Source: Methanosarcina siciliae T4/M
GTDB taxonomy: Archaea; Halobacteriota; Methanosarcinia; Methanosarcinales; Methanosarcinaceae
NCBI RefSeq assembly: GCF_000970085.1
Contig: NZ_CP009506.1
Span: 2,604,001 to 2,668,000, forward strand
Reading direction: 5' to 3'
DNA: 64,000 bases
Shown here: positions 17,346 through 26,340 of the stretch, piece by piece
Layout: each line of letters begins with the position of its first letter
Position numbering within the stretch: the stretch's first letter is position 1
Made by a program: the position numbers and the translations under genes
The notes under the pieces: generated by a model
What the model saw: only the letters and a program-made list of their open reading frames with translations
Databases searched by the model: none
What the model was told of the DNA's origin: nothing

Positions 17346-17745
17346 GAAAAGCTGATTTCAAAGAGATATTCAGATTTATTTCTGTAAAAATATATTTCCC
17401 TCACGGACTGCTCCACCTCTTCTCCCACCTCTTCTCCCACCTCTTCTCCCACCTACCTCTAATTAGTTTTTGATCCTTCCCCAAACCGGTCCGCGACAAA
17501 ATCCTCGGAATAATAAAAACCTCAAGCAGGGTCCCGGAATAGATAATTCTTGATAGGACCGGGAATACCTGAGATTCTTCCCCTCGAAAAATTTATCATT
17601 TATGCAAATAAAAATACTATTGATTCCACACTGGCATTGGGTGAAAAAGCTGGCTTGGCAGCTGACAGAAAAAAGTTACTGAAAAATTCTGAAGGGAATT
17701 AATATAATGCCCTTATACAGAGATTAACGAACAGGGGAGAAGATA
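17346..17745. other. Decayed region with a 12-bp tandem repeat
   Basis: 17411-17456 holds about 3.5 copies of CTCTTCTCCCAC. A short frame at 17320-17387 ending EDYMEKLISKRYSDLFL looks like a protein C-terminus without a body. Nothing else is recognisable. Confidence 0.4.
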
Positions 17746-18045
17746 ATGCCTACAAAAGAAGAGATTGAAAGCCAGATTATGGACCTCTGGGATGAGATAT
17801 TTGATCTTGAAGACAAAAGTAAGGAAGAATTGGAGGTTAAATACACAGAATGGCGGAAAGTAGAACCGCGACTGGATGAAGGAGTAGATGAACTCATAAT
17901 ACACATAGAGGCAATGACAGGAATCAGTGACGAGAGCATGTTTATCTACAGAGAAGTGAAGGAAATCAAAATCAGGTACAAACAGGAGATGGAAGAGATA
18001 CATGCAAAAATAGATGCACTGACTAAAGAAAAAGACAGGGTGTAA
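17746..18045 (+). CDS. Small charged coiled-coil protein of unknown function
   Basis: The 99-residue product is almost entirely helical and charged, with heptad-like patterns (IESQIMDLWDEIFDLEDKSK; EVKEIKIRYKQEMEEIHAKI). I do not recognise a family. ATG at 17746 is preceded by GGGGAGA with good spacing, and a stop is followed by spacer, so it is a plausible monocistronic gene. There are no membrane segments or metal-binding motifs. Confidence 0.6.
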   Translation: MPTKEEIESQIMDLWDEIFDLEDKSKEELEVKYTEWRKVEPRLDEGVDELIIHIEAMTGISDESMFIYREVKEIKIRYKQEMEEIHAKIDALTKEKDRV

Positions 18046-18567
18046 AGATGCGTCCTGCTTTCAGCAGGTAACTTGTTTTTTCGGAATGTTTTTATTGATT
18101 TCTTTTTTGCTGGAAAATACATTAACCCTGATACTAAACATTACTGCAAAAATGGTTCATTGTTTATATATGCCGTGAGATCTGAGTTATATGTTAACCA
18201 GTTTTAAACCAGTTATATATTTTTAATATGTATGAAATGTAGAAGGGCTAGCGTGGGAGTGGCAAACTATTGATGGAGCTATGACAAAGATTGAGAATTA
18301 TCTAGCAATGCCAACTCTGGCTCAACTAATCAGAGAAAAAAGATCATTGAGTTGAAAGGCACAGATTTCCATTCAATTTGAAGAGGATACCACATCATAA
18401 CAAATTCAATTCCTGTTTTCCTTTTTTTTCCGTACTTTTTTCTGTGTTCAGTTTAGCCCTCATATCCTCCATTAAATGTTCTCGAGGATTCTTGTAAAAG
18501 AGATAGAGATTATGGGTTTCTGACCCAGATGTACGATCGGGTATAGTTTTGAGACAGCCTGTTTGAA
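18046..18567. other. Intergenic decay region
   Basis: It contains the IS5 scar at 18242-18311 and the word TGAGACAGCCTGT at 18550-18562, also present at 52084-52096. TATA-like words occur around 18165-18240. No complete gene is present. Confidence 0.5.
18242..18311 (+). mobile_element. Internally deleted IS5 transposase remnant
   Basis: The first ~46 bp (GAAGGGCTAGCGTGGGAGTG onward) match the IS5 transposase at 30418-30464 with about two mismatches. The last ~25 bp (AAGATTGAGAATTATCTAGC onward) match 30863-30890. About 400 bp are missing in between, and the junction falls at a shared AAAG. Neither IS end remains. Confidence 0.85.
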
Positions 18568-18970
18568 TCATTTTTTAGTCAACCCGTTCAAGATAATCTG
18601 AAACCCCTGTTCGATGAGTTCATTCCTGTCCGGAACCACATCTTAGTCCAGAATCAAACTCACAACAGCCTTTGTACCCTTAAAAAACATCTTCATGATC
18701 AATTCCGGAGGGTAATCACTGAGAACCCCGGTGCTGACCACCGTTCCCGATCCTGCCCCGGATGGAAACTTCCTTGCCTATGCATGCTTTGATGCTGCGG
18801 CTAAGCCTGCTTTGACCACAAAATAAAGGCTGTTTAGGCTGTTTATAATAATTCCTTGGTTGGGAAGTAGTTAAACAGGGTCCCTTAGCCACGCCGGCAT
18901 CTTTTGATATCTGGACTGTGGAAGTCACATGGAAGCCTCTTCCCGTAAAAAGTTTCAGGGCTGCTCCCAT
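18568..18970 (-). pseudogene. TetR/AcrR-family transcriptional regulator, broken
   Basis: GAALKLFTGRGFH, then TSTVQISKDAGVAKG, is a TetR helix-turn-helix. Just after it the expected TLFNYFPTKE is present only after a one-base shift. The frame ends early, and a TetR-like C-terminus (SDYPPELIMKMFFKGTKAVV, then GFQIILNGLTKK to the stop at 18568) lies in other frames. At least two frameshifts and one nonsense codon are needed to connect it. It is a recent relic, since the protein sequence is still readable. Confidence 0.85.
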
Positions 18971-19039
18971 TATAACTGTTTTTTTGTCGCTGACCTTCTT
19001 TTATATATTTAAACTCGTAAATATTTAAACTTCTAAAAA

Positions 19040-19053
19040 TGACTGATTAGTCA
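19040..19053. promoter_or_regulatory. Palindromic operator-like site upstream of the TetR relic
   Basis: TGACTGATTAGTCA has perfect 5-bp arms TGACT/AGTCA with a 4-bp spacer, about 70 bp upstream of the TetR start. TATA-like sequences (TATATATTTAAA) lie between them. TetR genes are commonly autoregulated through such palindromes; binding is inferred. Confidence 0.5.
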
Positions 19054-19558
19054 ATTTGAGGTTTCGGCATTTATAATTCTTGCTGAAACATAAAACTCAC
19101 AGATTTTCCGTTAAAAAACGAATGAAAAGCTTGAGTAGATGCCTTCGGCTTTTTGAAAAAGGAGAGTGTTTAGGATAATAGGGCATCTGGCTTTTTTTTG
19201 GTCGGGAATATTTGGAATACGTTTTCTGGAGAAACATAGAGGAAAGATTCTTCAGACGCCCCTATAACATAATAATACTTTATACGATATAAAATTATGT
19301 CACTCTCGAAGAATTCCTATAATTTTTGACAGTATTGTAAATAAACAGATATTTATGACAGTAACGCAGCCAGATAATGGAAGAATATAACCAGTTTATG
19401 ATAGTAACATAGCGAGTTTATGAAAAAATGTAACCGGAATATGACCGTAAATCTCCCCCATGAGCAACTTATGGCCGGAGGGGTTTACCAATCAAAAAGC
19501 GGAAGCTCAGGGAATAATCTCTACCTGAGACCTGCTTGAAAATAGAATAGTATAGAAC
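19054..19558. other. Gene-free AT-rich stretch
   Basis: No gene is visible. Degenerate repeated words of the type TTTATGA(C/T)AGTAAC(A/G) occur around 19350-19450. The sequence otherwise looks like ordinary Methanosarcina intergenic DNA. Confidence 0.4.
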
Positions 19559-19858
19559 TTATAATACTTCATTCAGGGCTCTTGCAGCCGTGTAAACGCT
19601 TCCAACTCCGAAAATATACTGGGCTATTCTTATTGCTTGCATAACCTCTTCTTTTGTAGCTCCGGCTTCCATTGCCTGGATTGCAAGGACCTTTACTCCG
19701 TCAACGGCACCGTTAGCTGCATCCAGAGCCATTGCAATAAGGAATTTGTACTTAAGAGGAACTCCGCCTTCTGCAAAAGAAAGTTCTCGCATGTTTTCAA
19801 GCAGGGAAAATAATTCCGGGTCTTTATCCATTATAACTTTGAGAGGGTGTTCTGACAT
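19559..19858 (-). CDS. Carboxymuconolactone decarboxylase (AhpD-like) family protein
   Basis: The 99-residue helical protein fits the CMD family (LKYKFLIAMALDAANGAVDG, then GATKEEVMQAIRIAQYIFGV). The redox CxxC of AhpD is absent, so peroxidase-partner activity is unlikely. Many methanogens carry such CMD proteins with unknown roles. It is monocistronic, with its own AT-rich leader upstream. Confidence 0.85.
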   Translation of the reverse strand: MSEHPLKVIMDKDPELFSLLENMRELSFAEGGVPLKYKFLIAMALDAANGAVDGVKVLAIQAMEAGATKEEVMQAIRIAQYIFGVGSVYTAARALNEVL

Positions 19859-20300
19859 GTTGTATTCTCCATTTCACTTTATGTTTTCAGGAATTTTACC
19901 TTAATAGGATTTTTACACTTAAAAGATCTCACTTATAAAAACTCACTTAAGGAATCTTCATGAGATGATCCTGATAGGGAAATCCTGATTAAGGGGTATT
20001 ACTTGTTAGATCTTATTTTGATGCTTATTTTGTTTTGGTACTGATTAATTTTAAAACATTCGATGTTAAAGCCAGAAAGCCTCCTGTTTTGGACTTATCT
20101 GATTGCCATATCTCTCTCATTATTCACATTAAGTTATATTACTGCCCATAAAAAACTTTATTTATCATTAGCTAGTACATAGGATTCCGGTGTATTACTG
20201 AATATATTAGGCATTCATGTTTATTAGGCATTTATGTTCAAACTAAAGCAGGAAATTACGGTAATGCATCTCCGGTAAGACATCTGAAAGGTGAATAGAA
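19859..20300. other. Divergent promoter region
   Basis: About 440 bp of AT-rich DNA between the CMD gene and the small ORF at 20301. TATA-like stretches occur near 20150-20165. No gene or structured element was recognised. Confidence 0.4.
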
Positions 20301-20543
20301 ATGAACAAAACATGGGAAAAAGTTTTTGAATATGCATCATCCCCCCTGGAAGGAACGATGTCAAGAAAGCTCAGAGAAGGAGTCAGTATTCAGATCAACG
20401 AAGGAAAGATCTACAAGAAGGCTGTGCTTTTCCTGGGAGAAGAATTCGTACGCATAACAGAAGAAGAGGAAGGACAAAAAATCAATACTTATTATGATTG
20501 GACTTCAATCGGTTCGATCAGGACATACAGTAAGACTAAATGA
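20301..20543 (+). CDS. Small hypothetical protein
   Basis: The 80-residue soluble protein (MNKTWEKVFEYASSPLEG start) has alternating polar strands and no known motif. AAAGGTGAA lies 6-7 nt before ATG, a good archaeal ribosome-binding site, which supports translation. It converges on ccmC. Function unknown. Confidence 0.6.
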   Translation: MNKTWEKVFEYASSPLEGTMSRKLREGVSIQINEGKIYKKAVLFLGEEFVRITEEEEGQKINTYYDWTSIGSIRTYSKTK

Positions 20544-20655
20544 TAATAGTTATCTATGTTTGTATTCGGTTAAAGTTGAAGAGGTAAAGTTTGTGTTATT
20601 GTTACCCTTCATTCAAAGACAGGTTTACAAAAAAGAAAAAGCAGATTGCCAGAAA

Positions 20656-21477
20656 TCATGCTTCTAATCCGGCAGATCTGCTGTCATCAAGTTCCTCTTC
20701 CATCTTTTCGTTCTGCACTTTTATGGAAAAGAGGGTCAGAAAGAGCAAGAAATATGCTATGAAGTTAACAAGGAGGGTCAACTGCAGTGTTGTCCCTTCA
20801 AGGCCTCCTCCGCTTCCGCCGGTGTTTCCTCCGAACATGAGGGGATGAGCCGAGCGCCAGAGCCTGATCGAAAAAAAACTCAGAGGCACGGATATGAAAC
20901 CTAAAATCCCGAAGACTGCCGAGAGCCGGGCTCTTTTCTCAGGCTCTTCGAGTGCTTTTCTGAGCATCATGTAGGCGAGGTAAACAAGGAAGAGGACAAG
21001 GGAGGTAGTCAGCCTGATGTCCCAGATCCAGTACCAACCCCAGGCATCCTTTGCCCAGATCGAACCCGTAATCAGCACAAGGAACGAAAAAAGGGTTCCG
21101 ACTTCTGCAGCCGAGCGGGCATAGATATCCCATTTGAGGGCTTTGTCCCGGAGGTAGAGGATACTTGCGGCAAATACGACTGCAAAAGCCAGATAGGATA
21201 TGATTGCTATTGGCATGTGGAAGAAAAAGATCCTGAAACTCCCACTCAGGACCTCGCCTGCTTCGTCTTTAATCGGAGGCAAGTAGAAAAAAATCATGTA
21301 TGTCGCAAGAATCATTACACCGGCAGTTACAACCGCCAGCACTCCGGTTTTTCTGGAATTTGATGCCATTTTGTTCACGTATCTTGATGGGTTAGGATTA
21401 ACAAATGTCCAAAAATATGTATCTGTATCGATTCGATTTACTTCTTTATTACTGATTCTATTTATTTTGTTTTTCAT
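20656..21477 (-). CDS. ccmC: Heme exporter protein CcmC
   Basis: This is a 273-residue membrane protein with six hydrophobic segments and the tryptophan-rich heme-handling motif WGWYWIWDIRLTTSLVLFL near residues 150-170. Flanking histidines occur in FFHMPIAI and SAHPLMFGG. CcmC moves heme to CcmE at the outer face for cytochrome c maturation, consistent with multiheme c cytochromes of Methanosarcina. ATG at 21477 lies 17 bp after ccmB; an alternative start at 21369 (MASNSRKTG) would remove 36 hydrophilic residues and fits the family length better. CcmE and CcmF genes are not in this window. Confidence 0.92.
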   Translation of the reverse strand: MKNKINRISNKEVNRIDTDTYFWTFVNPNPSRYVNKMASNSRKTGVLAVVTAGVMILATYMIFFYLPPIKDEAGEVLSGSFRIFFFHMPIAIISYLAFAVVFAASILYLRDKALKWDIYARSAAEVGTLFSFLVLITGSIWAKDAWGWYWIWDIRLTTSLVLFLVYLAYMMLRKALEEPEKRARLSAVFGILGFISVPLSFFSIRLWRSAHPLMFGGNTGGSGGGLEGTTLQLTLLVNFIAYFLLFLTLFSIKVQNEKMEEELDDSRSAGLEA

Positions 21478-21494
21478 TGATTCGATTTAAGCCT

Positions 21495-22175
21495 TCAGTC
21501 CGAAACAACATATTCAAAGACCAGATGCGAGATTACAAAGAACACAAGGTCGTAAACTGCGAGCAGCCTTAGCTCCGGCAGCAGATCTCCGATGCTGTTT
21601 CCGGCAAGAACTCCTGCAGTTGCTTCCACCGCAGGGATCAGGACCGGCAGGAGGACCGGCAGGAGAATGACCGGCAGGAGAAGTTCTCTTGTCCGGGTTC
21701 CGAGGGTAAGGGCTGAAAGCAGGGTTCCGACTGCGATAAACCCGAAAGTTCCGAGGAAGAGGATTAACAGGAGCAGGAGCAGGGTTCCTGTTCCAAGGCT
21801 GTAATTAAACAGGATGATAAAGAAGGGAAGGGTTACGGCTTCCATTAGAAATACAATCGCAAGGTTGGAGAGGATTTTTCCGGTATAAATCGCACCCCGG
21901 TCCACAGGGCAGAGCATAAGGGCTTCAAGACAACCGTTTTCAGTTTCCATTACAAAGGTTCTGGAAAGCCCGAGCATTCCGGCAAAGGTGAAAGCAATCC
22001 AGAGAACGCCGGGAGCAAGTTTTTCAACCTTTGAGCTATCCCCGAGAAAATCCCCGAAAGAAATGCTGAAGACCACAAGCACCAGAAGCGAGTAAATGAA
22101 CATAGAGTTAAGCATCTGTTTTGTCCGGAACTCGGCTTTAAGGTCTTTTGCAGCGATATAAAAGCTCCGGATCAT
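21495..22175 (-). CDS. ccmB: Heme exporter protein CcmB
   Basis: The 226-residue membrane protein has six segments. The family opening is FYIAAKDLKAEFRTKQML, with FAGMLGLSRTFVMETENGCL in the middle. CcmB is the permease of the CcmABC ATPase complex. ATG at 22175 follows AAGGAG by 7 nt and is clearly better than the upstream ATG at 22244, which would add an unrelated 23-residue extension. It lies in the operon ccmA-ccmB-ccmC. Confidence 0.93.
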   Translation of the reverse strand: MIRSFYIAAKDLKAEFRTKQMLNSMFIYSLLVLVVFSISFGDFLGDSSKVEKLAPGVLWIAFTFAGMLGLSRTFVMETENGCLEALMLCPVDRGAIYTGKILSNLAIVFLMEAVTLPFFIILFNYSLGTGTLLLLLLILFLGTFGFIAVGTLLSALTLGTRTRELLLPVILLPVLLPVLIPAVEATAGVLAGNSIGDLLPELRLLAVYDLVFFVISHLVFEYVVSD

Positions 22176-22314
22176 TTTAAAACTCCTTTTTTCAATATAA
22201 TCTGTCAGTCCTATTTTTTTAAATAAATTCAAGCCTGATTTCAATATTTACTTCCATACCTGCATTTTTCAGTTTTTGTATTTATTTGCTTTTTTGTTTT
22301 CTTAACTTTCAGGC

Positions 22315-23028
22315 TCATGTGAACATAAAGCCACATTTTTCTCTAAATTCCTGAAACCCTGAGAAATTTTCCTTAACGCCATCATATACAAATTTTCCTT
22401 TATTCAGGATCAGAAGCCTGTCACAGAGGGCAAAGCCCCGTTCAAGGTCGTGGGAAACCATCAGTTTTGTGCTCCCCTGAAATTCAGAACTTTTGAGGAG
22501 CTTTTCAAAAACAAGGGAGGCCCCGGGATCAAGCCCTGTATAGGGTTCGTCCAGAAGGAGGATGGAGGGTCTGTGAAGCAGGGCTCTTGCAATGGAAAGC
22601 CGCTGTTTCATGCCTCTTGAAAAGGTGCTTACCCTTTCGTCCGCTTTTCTTACAAGCCCCGTATCCTTTAAAAGCTGTGATATCCTTTTTTCGAGTTCCT
22701 GACTCTCGATTCCATACATTTTCCCGAAAAAATGCAGGTTTTCTTTTGCGGTAAGTTCTCCGTAGAGGTAGGAATCATGGGAAAGCATCCCTATTTCTTT
22801 GCGGACCTTTTCAGGCTCTTCACTTACGTTAAAGCCGGACACGAAAACAGAACCTCCGGTAGGTTCGAGCAGGGTTGAGATCAGCTTCAAAAAGGTGGTC
22901 TTTCCAGCCCCGTTAGGACCAAAAATAACCGCAAACTCGCCTTTTTTAATGTCAAGGTCAAGGGCTTTCAGGACAGGAGTTTTCCCGAAAACTTTTGATA
23001 GTTCCCTTATGGAGACCGCGTTTTCCAT
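22315..23028 (-). CDS. ccmA: Cytochrome c biogenesis ATPase CcmA
   Basis: This 237-residue ABC ATPase has Walker A GPNGAGKTT (37-45), signature FSRGMKQRLSIARALLHRP and Walker B ILLLDEPYTGLDPGAS. The D-loop and the switch His in MVSHDLE are present. It powers release of heme-bound CcmE in the CcmABCD system. It is the first gene of the ccmABC operon; 139 bp separate it from ccmB, where a secondary promoter or processing site could lie. Confidence 0.93.
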   Translation of the reverse strand: MENAVSIRELSKVFGKTPVLKALDLDIKKGEFAVIFGPNGAGKTTFLKLISTLLEPTGGSVFVSGFNVSEEPEKVRKEIGMLSHDSYLYGELTAKENLHFFGKMYGIESQELEKRISQLLKDTGLVRKADERVSTFSRGMKQRLSIARALLHRPSILLLDEPYTGLDPGASLVFEKLLKSSEFQGSTKLMVSHDLERGFALCDRLLILNKGKFVYDGVKENFSGFQEFREKCGFMFT

Positions 23029-23157
23029 CGGAACTACTTTGAGAATCCCTCTAAATTAATCTTTTTATATGGTATGTACTTCAAGCTGCAGTTCTGCTAT
23101 ACTGGATTGCGGCTCCGGATCAGGTCTTTTTCCGCCCCTATTCCCTGTCTCCAGCAC

Positions 23158-23724
23158 TTACTTTTTAAAACTCCTGAGTATATTCTGTAAAAATCCTTTT
23201 TTTTCAAAGTACTGCTGGTGATAGTCTTCGGCCATATAGAACTCAGAAACCGGCAAAATCTCGGTCACAATGGGATTTTTGAAAACTCCCGCCCTCTCAA
23301 GTTCTTCTTTTGAGGTGAGAGCAGCAGCTTTTTGCTCTTCGTTGTGGTAAAAAATCACGGACCTGTACTGCTTTCCAACATCTGGGCCCTGCCTGTCCTT
23401 TGTGGTCGGGTCATGGATCTTCCAGAAAACATCCAGCAAATCCCTATACGACACGACTTTCGGGTCAAAAATAACCCTTACAGCTTCTGCATGCCCTGTA
23501 TCAAGGGTACAAACCTGTTCGTAAGTAGGCTTTTCAAAGTGCCCTCCGCTGTAGCCAACCGCAGTTGCGACCACACCTTTTACCTGCCGGAAAACCTCTT
23601 CAATTCCCCAGAAACAGCCTGCAGCAAAGGTTGCTTTTTCCAGGCTTTCTCCGGGGCTTTCAAGTATGTCCGTACTCTCTTCTGCTGTTGCGTTTTTCTG
23701 TTCGGCTTTTTCATTTCTTTCCAC
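23158..23724 (-). CDS. msrA: Peptide methionine-S-sulfoxide reductase MsrA
   Basis: The 188-residue protein contains the catalytic motif GCFWG with Cys37, followed by VATAVGYSGG and the HDPTTKDRQGPDVGKQYRSV substrate-loop region. It repairs oxidised methionine in proteins with thioredoxin-type reductants. The first 30 residues (NEKAEQKNATAEESTDI) are an acidic extension without a signal peptide. The promoter region carries a 24-bp tandem repeat about 40 bp upstream of the start. It is monocistronic. Confidence 0.95.
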   Translation of the reverse strand: MERNEKAEQKNATAEESTDILESPGESLEKATFAAGCFWGIEEVFRQVKGVVATAVGYSGGHFEKPTYEQVCTLDTGHAEAVRVIFDPKVVSYRDLLDVFWKIHDPTTKDRQGPDVGKQYRSVIFYHNEEQKAAALTSKEELERAGVFKNPIVTEILPVSEFYMAEDYHQQYFEKKGFLQNILRSFKK

Positions 23725-23766
23725 TATCTTCCCCCATCGATCTTCAAGGAAACCGGGTCGTCTTAT

Positions 23767-23920
23767 GATCCGAATTCAGGTCTACTTTATGATTCGGATT
23801 CAGGTCTACTTTATGATTCGGATTCAGGTCTACTTTATGATTCGGATTCAGGTCTACTTTATGATTCGGATTCAGGTCTACTTTATGATTCGGATTCAGG
23901 TCTCCCGTATGACCCGGATA
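23767..23920. repeat. Six tandem copies of a 24-bp unit upstream of msrA
   Basis: GATTCGGATTCAGGTCTACT plus TTAT is repeated with exact 24-bp period from 23767 to 23910; a partial seventh copy follows. Copies 2-5 are identical. The period is a multiple of three, so all frames stay open, but I regard this as non-coding. It sits in the msrA upstream region. Confidence 0.95.
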
Positions 23921-24051
23921 TATCTGATATCTATAATCAAGAAGCCTGAATAATAAAAGTATATCGTATTCGGGATAAGATATCGGATAAGATATCGGAT
24001 TAGAGCCTTGATAAATTTGATTTCTTGCCAGATTTTTCAGGTCTGGTCAGG

Positions 24052-24612
24052 TCAGGATTTACCGTATTTACCCATCAGTTCCCCTTCGCCGATGATGTGC
24101 CCTATCATTTCGCTTTCAAGTTCCTTTCTTCCGGCTCCCGTTTTGAGTTCAAGCTGCCTGTCCAGTGCGTAAACCCTGAAGTAGTACCTGTGTGTGCCTG
24201 AGGAAGGGCACGGCCCTCCATAGCCGATCTTCCTGAAGTTATTAATTCCCTCAATCCCCGGGATGCTGTCTTCCTCTATCTTTGCCACTGGCTCAATATT
24301 CCAGATGATCCAGTGGGTAAACGGATTCATGGGAGAATCAGGATCGTCCATGATCAGCACCAGACTTTCAGTTTCTTCAGGAATGTTTGCAAATTCCAGA
24401 GGCGGATTTATGTTCTCCCCATCGCATGTGTATTTTCGGGGGATAGCACTGTTAGATTCAAACTCGCTGCTAAAAACCTTTATAATCTGGATGTCCATAT
24501 TCTCGTCCCCATTGCCGGCATAGAAAGTCTCTGATTGTTCATCTGCAGATACTTCGGTTTGGTCATTTTTTATACATCCCGAAATCGGGAGCACTCCTGC
24601 GAGCAGGAACAC
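24052..24612 (-). CDS. PEBP (YbhB/YbcL, Raf kinase inhibitor-like) lipoprotein; signal-peptide frame broken
   Basis: The mature part is a PEBP domain: PRKYTCDGENINPPLEFANI, VLIMDDPDSPMNPFTHWIIW, GYGGPCPSSGTHRYYFRVYA. A lipobox PISGC sits at the junction. The only normal in-frame start is GTG at 24612, giving a signal without any positive charge. One frame over, ATG at 24641 starts MKRKAGAVF and then hits a stop. Adding one base in the A6/T6 run (24614-24619) would fuse it to LVFLLAGVLPISGC, a perfect lipoprotein signal. The gene is thus frameshifted at a homopolymer, phase-variable, or starts at the GTG. PEBP substrates in archaea are unknown. Confidence 0.8.
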   Translation of the reverse strand: MFLLAGVLPISGCIKNDQTEVSADEQSETFYAGNGDENMDIQIIKVFSSEFESNSAIPRKYTCDGENINPPLEFANIPEETESLVLIMDDPDSPMNPFTHWIIWNIEPVAKIEEDSIPGIEGINNFRKIGYGGPCPSSGTHRYYFRVYALDRQLELKTGAGRKELESEMIGHIIGEGELMGKYGKS

Positions 24613-24641
24613 TAAAAAACTGCTCCGGCTTTTCTCTTCAT

Positions 24642-24999
24642 GTACAGCACCAGTCCCTGCGCTCAGAGAAAATTACTAACACTATAATATTAAATCTAAA
24701 GAGATATAATCTTAAGGATCTTATAACAGAGCTCAACTTAAAACTGAAATCCCGCATTCCGAAAGAATTCGAAATCCGGACTTAAGCCTGGAGTTTTAAA
24801 AAGCTTCTTAAAAAAAGCTTAAATTTACCGGACTTTCCTTCTTAAAAGTTTATCCACTTTACTTTGTTGGGTTCCCGAGCCGCTCCCAGGAATTAACATC
24901 TCCGGTAACCTGAAAACTCAGGTTTTAAAAATTAATGCAACTCAGGATCCCTTCCGTAAAGCTGTTGAGTGTTGGGCAAAGCTTTGAAGGGTAGATTCT
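24642..24999. other. Intergenic stretch
   Basis: No gene is visible. It contains AAGCTT-rich runs near 24800-24830 and nothing I can identify. Confidence 0.4.
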
Positions 25000-25206
25000 T
25001 CAATCTTCAACTTCAAGAGCCTGAATTATATCGTTTACCGTAGCCTCTCCTTTACCTACGCGCCTTACAAGCGGATAGATAAAAGAGCAGTCATCAATCG
25101 CTGCCCAGCGAGCTTCTCCTACGCGTCTGATAACATCGTTCATAACTTTGCCACATTCGTCGCAGTATCTTGCATCGCTCTCTGTTCCACATATTTCGCA
25201 ATTCAT
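25000..25206 (-). CDS. Small zinc-ribbon protein
   Basis: This is a 68-residue protein with an N-terminal zinc ribbon: MNCEICGTESDARYCDECGK has two CxxC pairs. An acidic helical tail (DIIQALEVED) follows. ATG at 25206 is preceded by GTGGGGT with good spacing; a much longer open frame to 25389 has unlikely composition. It may be a protein- or nucleic-acid-binding adaptor. Function unknown. Confidence 0.65.
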   Translation of the reverse strand: MNCEICGTESDARYCDECGKVMNDVIRRVGEARWAAIDDCSFIYPLVRRVGKGEATVNDIIQALEVED

Positions 25207-25464
25207 AGATATTACCCCACTAACTATGGGGCTGTCGAAAATAAATAAATTTTGGTGATGTGTGTGCATAGCTATACAGCCATTGAAAAACGGGAGCTGA
25301 AATATATTGGACTGAAATATATTGAACCGAAATTTATGAACTGATCCATTAAAGATGCAAGAACCTTTTCTATTAAGGCTGTAAGGCAACGGGCAGTTCA
25401 GGAAAGGTTAACAATAATTTAAAGGTTAACAATAATTTCATTCATCTCTTCTATCCCGGAGCTT

Positions 25465-26265
25465 TTAATTGTGATTTCTTCTTTGCTGCCCACACCTAAT
25501 CCCAGTTAAATAGCCCTTCTGATCTGCGACTGAGCCCAGACCGATTTCACCTGTATCCTGGGAACCGTGCCCAAGGTTTTCAGAAGAACAAGTCCTGACA
25601 ACATCGTTTGCAATCACATCCGGGCTTCCAAGGGCAATTCCAGATCCCCTCAGAGTTCCTACGTTCGAGACCTTGGTCACAAAACACTTGGTAGCATCCG
25701 GGATGTAAAAATCAGGCTTAGACACGAGGTTGGATTCAGCAATCATATACCCAAAGAGTATATCCATCCCCTGCCCATGGGAAAACTGCCTCCTGTCCCT
25801 TTCTGAGGTTATGCTGATCCGGGACTTAACCCCCATAGTAAAGGTTGCAGTCCAGTGAGTCTTGATTGCCGGAAGAACAATCATGTAATCTATCGGCTCC
25901 ACGTGTTCGCATTTCATGTGGTCAAATTTCAGGATTTCATCAACTGCCTCTGCCTCCGCAACCTGCCAGAGCCCCAATTTTTTGAGCACCTCTTCAGTAT
26001 CCATCGAGCTCATCGACTTTTCAGCCACAATTATTTTTCCGGGATTGTACTTTTTAACTTCCCAAATAGCGCACCCCTCAACACTTTCGGGTTTGTCAAA
26101 CCATGGGCAGGGTCCGCAGTATTTGCGTTCGGCTTGGTTAATACAGTTTCTCCTTCCTTGATCCCAAGCCCGCCTGCAAGTTCCACAGCTGTCCTGACGG
26201 ATTCAAGGGTATCCATATTTCTCGAAAATCCAACAGGTACTATATCAAACTCCAGAGAGTAATTA
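25465..26265 (-). pseudogene. DUF362 family protein, frameshifted
   Basis: Two frames together spell a DUF362 protein. The upstream one carries SVRTAVELAGGLGIKEGETV, then LTKPNANTADPAHGLTNPKV. The downstream one carries VAEKSMSSMDTEEVLKKLGL, then VLPAIKTHWTATFTMGVKSR. They are joined by a frameshift near 26030 (GALFGKLKSTIPEK replaces the expected helix). The region before VLPAIKTH seems shortened, and the C-terminus is out of frame. DUF362 proteins are ~250-300 residues, often linked to iron-sulfur chemistry. As it stands the gene is not functional. Confidence 0.8.
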
Positions 26266-26340
26266 TAGCCCGAGGTATAAAAATAAGAAATAAAATAAAA
26301 AACGAAGAAGAAAGAAGAAGAGAGACCCGAAATTCGGGTT

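Noticed and set aside
17411..17456. 12-bp repeat considered as a CRISPR array
   Set aside because: Units are contiguous without spacers; no CRISPR array or cas gene was seen anywhere in the window.
18550..18562. TGAGACAGCCTGT, also at 52084-52096
   Set aside because: A 13-bp shared word suggests IS-end traces, but no partner end or transposase is attached at either site.
23666..23953. Repeat-encoded protein (IRIQVYFM or YDSDSGLL repeats) upstream of msrA
   Set aside because: Open frames result from a 24-bp period divisible by three; two frames are open at once and no start signal exists.
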